Source: Paracoccus liaowanqingii
GTDB taxonomy: Bacteria > Pseudomonadota > Alphaproteobacteria > Rhodobacterales > Rhodobacteraceae
DNA length: 64,000 nucleotides
Reading direction: 5' to 3'
Assembly (NCBI RefSeq): GCF_004683865.2
Contig: NZ_CP038439.1
Location: 417,501 to 481,500 of the forward strand
Shown here: positions 16,949 through 26,282 of the stretch, one piece after another
Layout of the letters: each line of letters begins with the position of its first letter
Numbering within the stretch: the stretch's first letter is position 1
Program-made: the position numbers and the translations under genes
The notes under the pieces: model-generated
Seen by the model: only the letters and a program-made list of their open reading frames with translations
What the model was told of the DNA's origin: nothing
Databases searched by the model: none

Positions 16949-17806
16949 TCAGCGGGTGGCCAGGGAGGGGGGGCGGCGCCAGGGCGGGGCGATGGTCGGG
17001 GCGCCGAAGTAATAGCCCTGCAGGCAGTCGATGCCGATGTCGATCAGGAAGGCGGCCTCGTCCGCCGTCTCGACCGCCTCGGCCACGGTGAACATGTCGA
17101 AATGATGCGCGATGGATTGCAGCGCCCGGGTCAGGACCTGGTTGTCGGGCTTGGTGGCGATCTCCCGGATGAACTGCCCGTCGATCTTGATCATGTCGAA
17201 GCAGAAGTCCCGCAGGTAGCGAAACGAGGTATAGCCCGCCCCGAAATCGTCCAGCGCCAGGCTGATGCCGTGGCCCTGCACCTCCGCCATGAAGCCCTGC
17301 ACCTCGTTGGGCATGCCCATGGCCGAGCTTTCTGTGATCTCGAGGATCAGCCGCTCGCCCACCGTCGGATCCTCGGTGATGCCGCGCCGCAGGGCGCCGA
17401 TCCAGTCGGGATAGAGGATCGAGCGCGCCGACATGTTGATCGACAGGCGCAGGCTGGGATCCTCGGCCAGCGTCTGCAGGCCGAGCGACAGCGACAGGCA
17501 GTCGATCTTGCGGCCCAGTTCCGTGACCTCGGCCTGGGGCATGAAATCGCGCAGGGGCACCAGCCGGCCGGTGGCGTCGATGATGCGGATCAGCCCCTCG
17601 TAGAAGGCGGCGCGGCCCGGCTGGTCGGCCTGCACGATGGGCTGGAAGGCCAGTGTGGCGCTGCGCTTTTCCACCGCCGCCGCGACTGCCGACAGGGTCA
17701 GGCGGTTCTGCCGGCGGATCGCATCGTCCAGGGGCGAGCTGTTGTCTGTGGTCATGTCGCTCACGAAGGGCCTCATGGGGATCGGGTCGTCTTGCAGTCT
17801 GGCCAT
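16949..17806 (-). CDS. EAL-domain cyclic-di-GMP phosphodiesterase
   Basis: Stand-alone EAL domain, 285 residues, expected to hydrolyse c-di-GMP to pGpG in the cytoplasm. The catalytic set is present: the signature is EGLIR (in FYEGLIRIID) in place of EALLR, with SINMSARS, ILEITESSA, the metal pair in ALDDFGAGY, KIDGQF, AEAVET and CLQGYYFGAP. No GGDEF, PAS, receiver or membrane domain is visible, so its input signal is unknown. ATG 17806 is preceded by AGGG; ATGs at 17776 and 17755 are alternatives. It lies immediately upstream of phbA in the same direction with a palindrome between them. Confidence 0.9.
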   Translation of the reverse strand: MARLQDDPIPMRPFVSDMTTDNSSPLDDAIRRQNRLTLSAVAAAVEKRSATLAFQPIVQADQPGRAAFYEGLIRIIDATGRLVPLRDFMPQAEVTELGRKIDCLSLSLGLQTLAEDPSLRLSINMSARSILYPDWIGALRRGITEDPTVGERLILEITESSAMGMPNEVQGFMAEVQGHGISLALDDFGAGYTSFRYLRDFCFDMIKIDGQFIREIATKPDNQVLTRALQSIAHHFDMFTVAEAVETADEAAFLIDIGIDCLQGYYFGAPTIAPPWRRPPSLATR

Positions 17807-17859
17807 GATGCCCTAACCTGAGGTGAATCATGACGGCTTTCTGGGCTCAGGGTTAATCG

Positions 17860-18435
17860 ATGACTGACAGATGCCCGTGGTGCGGGACCGATCCGGTCTA
17901 TGTCGCCTATCACGACCGCGAATGGGGCGTGCCCGAACACGACCCGCGCGCTTTGTGGGAAAAGCTGGTGCTGGACGGGTTCCAGGCGGGCCTGTCCTGG
18001 ATCACCATCCTGAGAAAGCGCGACGCCTTCCGCACCGAGTTCGACGGCTTCGACCCCGCCCGCGTGGCGCTGTGGGACGAGGCCCGCGTGGCCCGCGCGC
18101 TGCAGAACCCCGGCATCGTGCGCCATCGCGGCAAGATCGAGGCGACGGTGCGCGGCGCCCGGCTGTTCGGCCGGATCGAGGCGGAGAACGGCTTTGCCCC
18201 TTGGCTGTGGTCCTTTGTCGGCGGGGCGCCGATCCAAAACGCCTGGCCCGACATGGCGGCGGTGCCGACCGAGACCGCCGAGTCGCGCGCCATGTCCAAG
18301 GCCCTCAAGGCGCGGGGCTTCGGCTTTTGCGGCCCCGTCATCATCTATGCCTTCATGCAGGCCACCGGCATGGTCAACGACCATCTGGCGACCTGCCCCC
18401 GGCATGCCGAGGTCAGGGCGCTGTCAGCTGCGTGA
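17860..18435 (+). CDS. tag: DNA-3-methyladenine glycosylase I
   Basis: Base-excision repair enzyme removing 3-methyladenine. 191 residues with the family zinc-snap residues: Cys5 in RCPWCG, His18 in YHDREWGVP, and the His/Cys pair in NDHLATCPRH near the C terminus. KLVLDGFQAGLSWITILRKR and the Glu in the same region are the substrate-pocket signature. It is divergent from the EAL gene (53 bp) and its 3' end overlaps the convergent TlpA-like gene by 23 bp. Confidence 0.93.
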   Translation: MTDRCPWCGTDPVYVAYHDREWGVPEHDPRALWEKLVLDGFQAGLSWITILRKRDAFRTEFDGFDPARVALWDEARVARALQNPGIVRHRGKIEATVRGARLFGRIEAENGFAPWLWSFVGGAPIQNAWPDMAAVPTETAESRAMSKALKARGFGFCGPVIIYAFMQATGMVNDHLATCPRHAEVRALSAA

Positions 18436-18961
18436 CCAGCGCCTTGGCGGCCTCGGAATCCCATTCCGCGTCGCCCAGATAGCGGGCGACCTCGCGCCCC
18501 TCGCGGTCGATCAGCACGGTGACAGGCAGGCCCACCACGCCCATCGCGCGGGCGACCTGCTGGCGCGGGTCCAGAAGCACGGGCAGGTTTTCGACGCCCA
18601 CCTCGTCGAAGAAGTCGTCGATCCGGTCGGGGGCGTTGCGGCCCGTGGCGATGGTCACCACCTGGAAATCATCGCCGCCCATCTCGGCCTGCAACTGGTC
18701 CAGCGCGGGCATCTCCTCGCGGCAGGGCGCGCACCAGGTCGCCCAGAAGTTCAGCATCACCACCTGGCCCTGCCAGTCGGCCAAGGTATGGGTGCCGCCT
18801 TTGGGGTCGGTGAACTCGGTGTCCGGGACGGGGACGGGCGCGTCGGCCACGACCAGCTTGTCCAGCCCCCCGTCGCGGGCGGCCTGCCAGTCGGGCTCTG
18901 CCGCGAAGGCGGCGTTTGCACCGAAAACAAGGGCCGTATAAAGCAGGGCGGAACGCAGCAT
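18413..18961 (-). CDS. TlpA-like periplasmic thioredoxin-fold protein
   Basis: Thiol-disulfide oxidoreductase of the TlpA/ResA class, probably a periplasmic reductant. 182 residues: Sec signal ending ANAAFA-AEP (cleavage about residue 21), then the thioredoxin fold with VVMLNFWATWCAPCREEMPA; the active site is WCAPC. The cis-Pro region GLPVTVLIDREG is present. The start at 18961 is fixed by GGAGG 5 bases upstream; in-frame ATGs further up would run into argH. Only 22 bp separate it from the divergent argH start. The specific partner (cytochrome c or other) cannot be told. Confidence 0.88.
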   Translation of the reverse strand: MLRSALLYTALVFGANAAFAAEPDWQAARDGGLDKLVVADAPVPVPDTEFTDPKGGTHTLADWQGQVVMLNFWATWCAPCREEMPALDQLQAEMGGDDFQVVTIATGRNAPDRIDDFFDEVGVENLPVLLDPRQQVARAMGVVGLPVTVLIDREGREVARYLGDAEWDSEAAKALVTQLTAP

Positions 18962-18983
18962 GTGACCTCCGAAGGACTGATAT

Positions 18984-20384
18984 ATGACCGACCGGCCCAA
19001 GACCTCTGCCAACAGCATGTGGGGCGGGCGCTTTGCCGCCGGGCCGGATGCGATCATGGAGGCGATCAACGCCTCGATCGGGTTCGACCGGCGGCTCTAC
19101 GCCCAGGATATCCGGGGCAGCCGAGCCCATGCGGCCATGCTGGCCGCCACAGGCATCATCAGCGATAGCGATGCCGAGGCGATCGGGAAAGGCCTGCTCA
19201 CCGTCTTGTCAGAAATCGAGGCCGGCGATTTCCCCTTCCAGACCGCGCTGGAGGACATCCACATGAACGTGGAGGCCCGCCTGAAGGAGGTCATCGGCGA
19301 GCCCGCGGGCCGCCTGCACACGGGCCGGTCCCGGAATGACCAGGTGGCGACCGATTTTCGGCTGTGGGTGCGCGACCAGTGCGACGCCGCCATCGAGGGG
19401 CTGCGCGCCCTGATCCGCGCCACCGTGACGCAGGCCGAGGCGGGGGCCGATTGGGTCATGCCGGGCTTCACCCATCTGCAGACCGCGCAGCCGGTGACCT
19501 GGGGCCATCACATGATGGCCTATGTCGAGATGTTCGGCCGCGATCTGTCGCGGTTCCAGGACGCCCGCGCCCGGATGAACGAATCGCCCCTTGGCGCGGC
19601 GGCGCTGGCGGGGACCGGCTATCCCATCGACCGGGACATGACGGCGCAGGCGCTTGGCTTCGACCGGCCCATGGCCAACAGCCTGGACGCCGTCAGCGAC
19701 CGCGATTTCGCGCTGGAGTTCCTGTCGGCTTCGGCCATCTGCGCGGTGCACCTGTCGCGGCTGGCGGAAGAGCTGGTGATCTGGTCCTCGGCCCAGTTCC
19801 GCTTCGTGTCGATGTCGGACAAGTGGTCGACCGGCTCCTCGATCATGCCGCAGAAGCGCAACCCCGATGCGGCCGAGCTGATCCGCGCCAAGATCGGGCG
19901 GATCCTGGGCGCGACGGTGGCGCTGTTCACGGTGATGAAGGGCCTGCCCCTGGCCTATTCCAAGGACATGCAGGAGGACAAGGAACAGACCTTCGACGCC
20001 GCCGACACGCTGATGCTGGCCTTGGCGGCGATGACGGGGATGCTGTCCGACCTGACCGCCAACCGCGACCGGCTGGAGGCGGCGGCGGGGATCGGTTTTT
20101 CCACCGCGACCGATCTGGCCGACTGGCTGGTGCGCGAACTGGGCCTGCCCTTCCGCGACGCCCATCACGTCACCGGATCGCTGGTCGCCATGGCCGAGGG
20201 GCGGGGCGTCGATCTGCCCGACCTGACGCTGGAGGACATGCAATCGGTGCATGGCCAGATCCGGCAGGATGTGTTCAACGTGCTGGGCGTGCACAAGTCC
20301 GTCGCCTCGCGCCAAAGCTATGGCGGCACCGCGCCGGATCAGGTCCGCGCGCAGATCGGCCGCTGGAAGGAGAAACTGGCATGA
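18984..20384 (+). CDS. argH: Argininosuccinate lyase
   Basis: Cleaves argininosuccinate to arginine and fumarate, last step of arginine synthesis. 466 residues, tetrameric fumarase/aspartase fold; the superfamily signature [12 protein letters not shown] is at about residue 285 and holds the catalytic Ser, with TGRSRNDQV near 113 and [12 protein letters not shown] near 165. AGGA lies upstream of ATG 18984. Its TGA overlaps the ATG of the lipoprotein gene as ATGA (20381-20384), giving an argH-lipoprotein-lysA-DUF4175 run. Confidence 0.97.
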   Translation: MTDRPKTSANSMWGGRFAAGPDAIMEAINASIGFDRRLYAQDIRGSRAHAAMLAATGIISDSDAEAIGKGLLTVLSEIEAGDFPFQTALEDIHMNVEARLKEVIGEPAGRLHTGRSRNDQVATDFRLWVRDQCDAAIEGLRALIRATVTQAEAGADWVMPGFTHLQTAQPVTWGHHMMAYVEMFGRDLSRFQDARARMNESPLGAAALAGTGYPIDRDMTAQALGFDRPMANSLDAVSDRDFALEFLSASAICAVHLSRLAEELVIWSSAQFRFVSMSDKWSTGSSIMPQKRNPDAAELIRAKIGRILGATVALFTVMKGLPLAYSKDMQEDKEQTFDAADTLMLALAAMTGMLSDLTANRDRLEAAAGIGFSTATDLADWLVRELGLPFRDAHHVTGSLVAMAEGRGVDLPDLTLEDMQSVHGQIRQDVFNVLGVHKSVASRQSYGGTAPDQVRAQIGRWKEKLA

Positions 20385-20542
20385 TCCGTCTGTCCCTCGT
20401 GGCCCTTCTGGCGCCGGTCGTGATGCTGTCGGCCTGCGGCGTCGACGGCGCGCCCCAACGCCCGGTGGAAAAGCCCCTGCAGCAGCAGATGGGCGTCACC
20501 CTCAGCGGAGACGCGCGGATCGGCGTGTCGGCCCGGCTGTAG
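20381..20542 (+). CDS. LptM-like small lipoprotein
   Basis: 53 residues: [19 protein letters not shown] is a lipoprotein signal with lipobox LSAC (lipid Cys19), and the mature protein begins [10 protein letters not shown]. The C-G-x-x-G start followed by Pro residues resembles the LptM (YifL) family, which in Escherichia coli assists maturation of the LptD translocon and lies upstream of dapF near lysine genes. Here it sits between argH and lysA, overlapping argH by 4 bp and ending exactly one base before the lysA ATG. Family assignment rests on a short motif. Confidence 0.72.
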   Translation: MIRLSLVALLAPVVMLSACGVDGAPQRPVEKPLQQQMGVTLSGDARIGVSARL

Positions 20543-21808
20543 ATGGATCATTTCCAGTACAAGCACGGCGAGCTGCATGCCGAGGACGTGGCCCTGTCCT
20601 GCATCGCCCAGCATGTCGGAACGCCGGTCTATGTCTATTCAGCGGCGACCCTGACGCGGCATTTCGGCCTGTTCCGGCAGGCCCTGGCCTGGACCGACCA
20701 TCTGGTCTGCTTTGCGGTCAAGTCGAACAGCAACCTGGCCGTGCTGAAGCTGCTGGGCGATCTGGGCGCGGGGATGGATGTCGTCTCGGGCGGGGAATAC
20801 CTGCGCGCGAAGGCGGCGGGCGTGCCGGGCGACCGGATCGTCTTTTCCGGCGTCGGCAAGACCATCCCCGAGATGCGCATGGCGATCGAGGGCGGCATCC
20901 GCCAGTTCAACCTGGAATCCGAGCCCGAAATGCGGGCCCTGTCGGCGCTCTGCGCCGGCATGGGGGTCGAGGTTCCGGTGGCCGTCCGCGTGAACCCCGA
21001 CGTGGATGCCAAGACGCACGAGAAGATCGCCACCGGCCGGTCCGACAACAAGTTCGGCATCCCGATCTCGCGCGCGATCGAGGTCTATGCCGAGGCGGCG
21101 GCGCTGCCGGGGCTGCGGGTCGTGGGCGTGGACGTGCATATCGGCAGCCAGCTGACCGACCTGGACCCGTTCCGCGCAGCATATGCCAAGGTGGCGGACC
21201 TGACCCGCGCGTTGCGGGCCGAGGGACATGCGATCACCCGGCTGGACCTGGGCGGGGGCTTGGGCATCCCCTATCGCCGCGACAACTCGGCGCCGCCGCT
21301 GCCGCTGGATTACGGGCAGGTCATCCGCGAGACGGTGGGCGATCTGGGCTGCGAGATCGAGATCGAGCCGGGCCGCAACATCGTCGGCAATGCGGGCGTG
21401 CTGCTGTCGCAGGTCATCTATGTCAAGCGCGGAGAGGATCGCGATTTCCTGATCCTGAACGCGGCGATGAACGACCTGCTGCGCCCGGCCATGTACGGGG
21501 CGCATCACGACATCGTCCCGCTGATCGAGCCTGCGGTGGGCGCCGGGGTGCAGCCCTATGACGTGGTGGGCCCGGTCTGCGAATCGGGCGACACCTTCCG
21601 CAAGGGCGCCGAGCTGCCCGGAATGGCGGCAGGGCAGCTGGTGGCCTTTCGCTCGGCCGGGGCCTATGGGGCGGTGATGGCGTCGGAATACAACTCGCGG
21701 CCCCTGGTGCCCGAGGTTCTGGTGCAGGGCGATCACTTCGCCGTCATCCGGGCACGGCCGACATATGAGGACATGCTGGGGCGCGATAGCATCCCCGCAT
21801 GGCTTTGA
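20543..21808 (+). CDS. lysA: Diaminopimelate decarboxylase
   Basis: PLP enzyme converting meso-diaminopimelate to lysine. 421 residues. PLP Lys in CFAVKSNSN (about residue 60), HIGSQL for substrate, the Gly-rich LGGGLGIPYRRD phosphate site, EPGRNIVG, and CESGDTF with the catalytic Cys of the dimer partner (about 352). ATG follows directly on the TAG of the lipoprotein gene, so translation probably couples. A GC hairpin belonging to repeat copy B follows 26 bp after the stop. Confidence 0.97.
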   Translation: MDHFQYKHGELHAEDVALSCIAQHVGTPVYVYSAATLTRHFGLFRQALAWTDHLVCFAVKSNSNLAVLKLLGDLGAGMDVVSGGEYLRAKAAGVPGDRIVFSGVGKTIPEMRMAIEGGIRQFNLESEPEMRALSALCAGMGVEVPVAVRVNPDVDAKTHEKIATGRSDNKFGIPISRAIEVYAEAAALPGLRVVGVDVHIGSQLTDLDPFRAAYAKVADLTRALRAEGHAITRLDLGGGLGIPYRRDNSAPPLPLDYGQVIRETVGDLGCEIEIEPGRNIVGNAGVLLSQVIYVKRGEDRDFLILNAAMNDLLRPAMYGAHHDIVPLIEPAVGAGVQPYDVVGPVCESGDTFRKGAELPGMAAGQLVAFRSAGAYGAVMASEYNSRPLVPEVLVQGDHFAVIRARPTYEDMLGRDSIPAWL

Positions 21809-21834
21809 ACCGACGTCAGGCGCGGGACCAAGGG

Positions 21835-21883
21835 CCGGGGGCTGTCCGCCCCCGGACCCCCGAGGATATTTTCATGAAGAAGA
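21835..21883 (+). repeat. Composite hairpin/GAGGATATTT repeat, copy B
   Basis: Hairpin CCGGGGGC (21835-21842) with GCCCCCGG (21848-21855), then ACCCCCGAGGATATTTTC and ATGAAGAAGA. The core is nearly identical to copy A. The hairpin can end lysA, while GAGG (21862-21865) and the ATG at 21874 form a translation start for the next gene, so this copy seems to be in use as a ribosome-binding region. Confidence 0.78.
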
Positions 21884-24399
21884 CGGGGCCGGTGGCCCGG
21901 GCGCTGCGCCTGACCCGGTGGGGCATGGCGTGGGAGCGCGGGGCGCGGGCCTTCTGGCCGCTGGTCACGCTTCTGGCGGTGGGCTTCGCGGCGTTGGCGC
22001 TTGGGGCGGTGGCCGGGTTGCCGGATGCGGTGCTGCTTTGGGTGGCCGGGGCGTGGTTGCTGGCGGTGGTCGCTTTCGCGGGTCTGGGCGGCTGGCGCTA
22101 TCGCCGGGTGCGGCAGGCCGAGGCTTTGGCGCGGCTGGACCGGACCCTGCCGGGGCGGCCCCTGAGCGCGCTGGCCGACCGGGCCGCGATCGGCGGCGAG
22201 GGTGCGCTGTGGCAGGCGCATCTGGCGCAGATGCAGGCGGCGGCCCTGGCGGCGCGGGCGGTGCGGCCCGATGCGGATCTGGCGCGGCGCGATCCCTATG
22301 CGCTGCGGCTGGCGGGCATGGTCGCGCTGGTGATGGCGCTGGTCTTCGGGGGCGCGGCGCAGACCGGCCAGGGCCTGCGGGCCATCGCCGCGACGATGAC
22401 CGCGCCCGCGCCCGGCGAGGCCGTGCCCACCGGCCCGGCCTGGGAGGGATGGGCCGAGCCGCCCGCCTATACGCGGCGCCCGACGATCTATCTGAATGCG
22501 CTGGCGGGCGAGGCGGGGACCCTGCCCGTGGCGCTGGAACTGCCCAAGGGCAGCACGGTCAGCTTTCGCCTCTATGACGGAGGTGCGGCGCCCGAGCAGG
22601 ACATCGGTCCGGCGGGCGAGGACGCGGCCGGGGCCTCGGCCTTCCGTGCCGAGCAGTCGGGCACCATCCGCATCGCGGACCGGCAGTTCGACGTGACGGT
22701 GCTGCCGGATGCGCCTCCGGTCATCCGGGCGGGGGCCGCGCCGGTGCGGCGGGCTGACGGTCGGATGCTGCAGGATTTCGAGGCGGGCGACGATCATGGC
22801 GTCGTGCAGGGGCAGGCAGTGATCGCGCTGGACCTGGGCGCCGTCGACCGCCGCTTCGGCCTGGCGATCCAGCCCGAGCCGCGCGAGCCGGTGGCGCTGG
22901 ACCTGCCCTTGCCGCGCGGCGACCGGCGCGAGGTCCGGGGCCAGCTGGCCGAGGATCTGTCGCGCCACCCCTGGGCCAACCTGTCGGTGACGGTGACCCT
23001 GCGCGCAGAGGACGGCATCGCGCAGGTCGGCCAGTCCGACCCGATGCCCGTCGCCCTGCCGGGGCGGCGCTTCTTCAATCCCTTCGCGGCGGCGCTGATC
23101 GAGATGCGGCGCGATCTGCTGTGGTCGCGCGACAATGCCCGCCGCAGCGCCGAGATCCTGCGCGCCGTCACCTGGCAGCCCGAGGGCTTTGTGGCCGCCG
23201 ACCTTTATGCCGAGCTGCGCGGGGCCGTGGGGCTGCTGGAGGGCGACGGCTTCACCCCCGAGGCCCGCGACCGGCTGGCCGAGGCCCTGTGGGAGGCCGC
23301 CGTTCAGCTGGAGGATGGCGGTCTGGCCGATGCGCTGCAGCAGATGCGCGAGGCGCAGCAGAAGCTGTCCGAGGCGATCCGCAACGGCGCCAGCCCCGAC
23401 GAGATCCAGCGCCTGATGGACGAGCTGCGCGATGCGACCGATGCCTATACCGACATGCTGGCCCAGCAGAGCCAGCCCGGGGATCAGGCGGACAGTCCCG
23501 ACCGGGGCGACGAGCCCGGCCAGCAGATCACCGGCGATCAGATTCAGGAGATGATGGACGAGATCCAGCGCCTGATGAACGAGGGCCGCATGGCCGAGGC
23601 CGAGGCCCTGCTGGAGCAGTTCAACCGCATGATGGAGAACCTGCAGGTCCGCCAGGGCCAGCAGGGCGAAGGCCAGGAGAACGGGCAGGGCAACCAGCCC
23701 ATGAACCGCCTGGCCGACACGCTGCGCGAGCAGCAGCGCCTGTCCGACGAGGCCTTCCGCGACATGCAGCGGCAGTTCGGCCAGGGCCAGGGCCAGCCCG
23801 GCGCCGAGGGCGAGGGGGAGGGCGAGGGCGAAGGCGGCGAAAGCCTGGCCGACCGCCAGCGCGGCCTGCGCGAGGATCTGGGCCAGCAGCAGGGGCTGAT
23901 GCCCGGGCAGGGATCGCCGGAAGGGGATGCGGCGCGGCGGCAGCTGGACGAGGCGGGCCGGGCGATGGACGAGGCCGAGCAGGCCCTGCGCGACGGCGAT
24001 CCCGGCACGGCACTGCAGCGGCAGGCCGATGCCATCCAGTCCATGCGCGAGGGCATGCGCGCCTTGGGTGACATGCTGGCGCAGCAGGGGCAGGAGGGTC
24101 AGCAGGGCCAGGACGGGCAGGAGGGCCAGGACGGCCAGCAGCCCGGCGCCCAGCCCGGCCAGTCGGCGCAGGGCGGTCAGGGGCAGATGCCGCGCGACGG
24201 GCGCCCGATGCTGGACCCCCTGGGGCGCGAAAGTGCGGGCGGCGGCAATGCGATCACCAATGGCGATCCTCTGGCCGAAGGCGTGGACCCGGCGCGGCGC
24301 GCGCGCGACCTGCTGGACGAGATTCGCCGCCGCAGCGGCCAGCCCGACCGCCCGCAGGACGAGCGCGATTACCTGGGCCGGTTGCTGGACCGGTTCTAG
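21874..24399 (+). CDS. DUF4175 (TIGR02302-type) membrane protein
   Basis: 841-residue protein of an alphaproteobacterial family of unknown function. N-terminal part has hydrophobic segments at about residues 20-75 (RAFWPLVTLLAVGFAALAL and a second pair) and a third (GMVALVMALVFGGAAQ); a long periplasmic region follows with FFNPFAAALIEMRRDLLWSRDN, then Gln/Met-rich helices and a low-complexity Gly/Gln/Glu tail (about residues 590-790). The start at 21874 lies inside repeat copy B with GAGG 8 bases upstream; an ATG at 21799 would translate the repeat and overlap lysA. It ends 7 bp from the convergent zinc-ribbon gene. Confidence 0.85.
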   Translation: MKKTGPVARALRLTRWGMAWERGARAFWPLVTLLAVGFAALALGAVAGLPDAVLLWVAGAWLLAVVAFAGLGGWRYRRVRQAEALARLDRTLPGRPLSALADRAAIGGEGALWQAHLAQMQAAALAARAVRPDADLARRDPYALRLAGMVALVMALVFGGAAQTGQGLRAIAATMTAPAPGEAVPTGPAWEGWAEPPAYTRRPTIYLNALAGEAGTLPVALELPKGSTVSFRLYDGGAAPEQDIGPAGEDAAGASAFRAEQSGTIRIADRQFDVTVLPDAPPVIRAGAAPVRRADGRMLQDFEAGDDHGVVQGQAVIALDLGAVDRRFGLAIQPEPREPVALDLPLPRGDRREVRGQLAEDLSRHPWANLSVTVTLRAEDGIAQVGQSDPMPVALPGRRFFNPFAAALIEMRRDLLWSRDNARRSAEILRAVTWQPEGFVAADLYAELRGAVGLLEGDGFTPEARDRLAEALWEAAVQLEDGGLADALQQMREAQQKLSEAIRNGASPDEIQRLMDELRDATDAYTDMLAQQSQPGDQADSPDRGDEPGQQITGDQIQEMMDEIQRLMNEGRMAEAEALLEQFNRMMENLQVRQGQQGEGQENGQGNQPMNRLADTLREQQRLSDEAFRDMQRQFGQGQGQPGAEGEGEGEGEGGESLADRQRGLREDLGQQQGLMPGQGSPEGDAARRQLDEAGRAMDEAEQALRDGDPGTALQRQADAIQSMREGMRALGDMLAQQGQEGQQGQDGQEGQDGQQPGAQPGQSAQGGQGQMPRDGRPMLDPLGRESAGGGNAITNGDPLAEGVDPARRARDLLDEIRRRSGQPDRPQDERDYLGRLLDRF

Positions 24400-24406
24400 G
24401 CGCCGC

Positions 24407-25438
24407 TCAGGGGATCAGCCGCCGCAGCAGCCCGTCCAGCCACAGCCGGGCCAGGTCCAGATCGGACCGCCATGCGGACAGGGTCTGCGCGACGGCTCCG
24501 TCCTGCGGCTGCACGACGGGCGCCAGCAGATAGACCGCGATGATCGCCGCGACCAGCAGCGCCGCGAGGCCCAGGCCAATGCGATAGGCGGCGGGGCGGC
24601 GCTCGGGTGCCGCCTCCGCGGGGCCGCGGGGGGCTTGCGGCGCCCGGTCGGGGGCCGAGCCATCCGCGCGCAGGTTCGCGGCCAGGGCGGCGGGCGACAG
24701 GCCGGGACGGGGAACGGCGGGGGCCGGTCTGGGCGACGGCTCGGCGCGGGGGACCGGCATGGGTTCGCGCGCGGGCGAAGGCTCGGGTCGGGGCTTCGGC
24801 GTCAGCAGGACCGGGGCCGGTGCGGGGGCGGGCATCGGGTCGGGCGCGGGGGTCAGCAGAACCGGGGGCTGCGCCATGGGCGTCATCGACCGCGAACTGC
24901 CGGCGGGCAGGGTGACGGTGGTGGCGGGCCAGTCGATCTCGTCCCCGGGTCCGGCAGCATGCGAGATGCCGTTCTCGTCCTGATCCGGGGCGTTCGGAGG
25001 GACGGCCGGTCCGGTGTCGGCGCGGGTTTCAGTGTCCCCTGCCGTCCTGTCCCGTACTTCCACCCCCTTCGCCTCGGCATCCCGCAGCCGCTTCTCGCGG
25101 TCGACCTCGTCCCTCAGCAGGTCCAGCAGGTCGGGCGACAGCCGCTTGCTGGCCGGGGGCAGGGGGATGTCGGCGGGGCGGTCGTCCGCGTCCTCGTTCC
25201 CGGCGGGCAGGGGCGTCGGGCCACCGCCCGGGCGGCGGGTGGCGGGGGCCACGCGCGCGGCCCCCTTGGGGCGGGTGTAGCTGCCCAGGTCCAGCGGCCC
25301 CTCGGGCGCGGGGGGCGTGGCCTGCCAGACATGGCCGCAGCGGCTGCACTCGACCTCGCGCCCGGCAGGCGGAATGGCCCCGGCGGGCAGGGCGTAATCG
25401 GCCCCGCAGCCTGGACAGATCAACTCGATGTCAGCCAT
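24407..25438 (-). CDS. Zinc-ribbon (MJ0042-type) membrane protein
   Basis: 343 residues. The N terminus is a zinc ribbon: ICPGCGADYALP with Cys8/Cys11 and VECSRCGHVW with a second CxxC about 25 residues later, as in the MJ0042 finger-like domain family. The middle is a long Pro/Ala/Arg-rich disordered linker, and a single membrane helix (YRIGLGLAALLVAAIIAVYL) lies near the C terminus, leaving a short tail. Start 25438 (MADIEL) is the first ATG before the ribbon. It is divergent from ftsE (110 bp). Function unknown; position beside ftsEX is common in the group but does not prove a cell-division role. Confidence 0.8.
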   Translation of the reverse strand: MADIELICPGCGADYALPAGAIPPAGREVECSRCGHVWQATPPAPEGPLDLGSYTRPKGAARVAPATRRPGGGPTPLPAGNEDADDRPADIPLPPASKRLSPDLLDLLRDEVDREKRLRDAEAKGVEVRDRTAGDTETRADTGPAVPPNAPDQDENGISHAAGPGDEIDWPATTVTLPAGSSRSMTPMAQPPVLLTPAPDPMPAPAPAPVLLTPKPRPEPSPAREPMPVPRAEPSPRPAPAVPRPGLSPAALAANLRADGSAPDRAPQAPRGPAEAAPERRPAAYRIGLGLAALLVAAIIAVYLLAPVVQPQDGAVAQTLSAWRSDLDLARLWLDGLLRRLIP

Positions 25439-25548
25439 GCCACCCTCGCAATCGTCGCAGGGCTGTTCTATCAAGCGCGGGTCCGGCTTCCAAGCCGCCG
25501 GACGAGAGGTCCCGCGTCAGACGGGCCGGAACGGAAACGAGGTTGCGC

Positions 25549-26268
25549 GTGATCGAGATGCGGGAGGTCGGCTTCGGCTATCACAAGCCGGACGGGCACA
25601 AGCCGGGCGGACAGGGGCAGGACGCCGAGGGCCGGACCGAGCTGCTGTCGGGCATGACGCTGACCCTGCAGCCGGGCATGTTCCATTTCCTCACCGGGCC
25701 CTCGGGCTCGGGCAAGACCACGCTGCTGCGGCTGTGCTATGCCGACCTGCTGCCGACCGCCGGGCAGATGACCGCCTTCGGCCAGGACCTGCGCGCCCTG
25801 TCGCGCGACCAGATCTCGGACCTGCGCCGCCGCGTGGGCGTCGTTCATCAGGAGCCGCAGTTCCTGGACCACCTGCCCTTGGCCGAGAACGTGGCCCTGC
25901 CGCTGACCGTCGCCGGGGAAGAGGTCGACATGGAGGCGCTGCGCGATCTTCTGGGCTGGGTGGGCCTGTCCCAGCACGCCCGCGCCCTGCCGCCGTCGCT
26001 GTCGGGGGGCGAGCGTCAGCGGGCCGCGCTGGCCCGGGCGGTGATCCTGTCGCCCGATCTGGTGCTGGCGGACGAGCCCACGGGCAATCTGGACTGGGAC
26101 ATGTCGATGCGGCTGATGCAGCTGCTGATCGAGCTGAACAAGTCGGGCAAGACCGTGCTGGTCGCAACCCATGACCTGAACCTGATCCGCGCCACCAAGG
26201 CGCAGGTGACGGCGCGGGTGCTGCGGATCTCGGGCGGCAACCTGCAACTGGCGGGGGCGGATCTGTGA
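25549..26268 (+). CDS. ftsE: Cell division ATP-binding protein FtsE
   Basis: ATPase of the FtsEX complex, which activates septal peptidoglycan hydrolysis. 239 residues: Walker A GPSGSGKTTLLRL (about residue 53), Q-loop VVHQEPQFLDHLPL, signature LSGGERQRAALARA and Walker B LVLADEPTGNLD. GTG 25549 is chosen since GAGG ends 6 bases upstream. An insertion (KPDGHKPGGQGQDAEGR) after the first strand is longer than in typical FtsE. It runs into ftsX and plsC. Confidence 0.93.
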   Translation: MIEMREVGFGYHKPDGHKPGGQGQDAEGRTELLSGMTLTLQPGMFHFLTGPSGSGKTTLLRLCYADLLPTAGQMTAFGQDLRALSRDQISDLRRRVGVVHQEPQFLDHLPLAENVALPLTVAGEEVDMEALRDLLGWVGLSQHARALPPSLSGGERQRAALARAVILSPDLVLADEPTGNLDWDMSMRLMQLLIELNKSGKTVLVATHDLNLIRATKAQVTARVLRISGGNLQLAGADL

Positions 26269-26282
26269 GGAGCGGGAACGGC

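Noticed and set aside
23640..24240. Repetitive GGCCAG/GAGGGC sequence that could be a DNA repeat or CRISPR-like element
   Set aside because: It is the coding part of a low-complexity protein tail with no constant repeat/spacer pattern.
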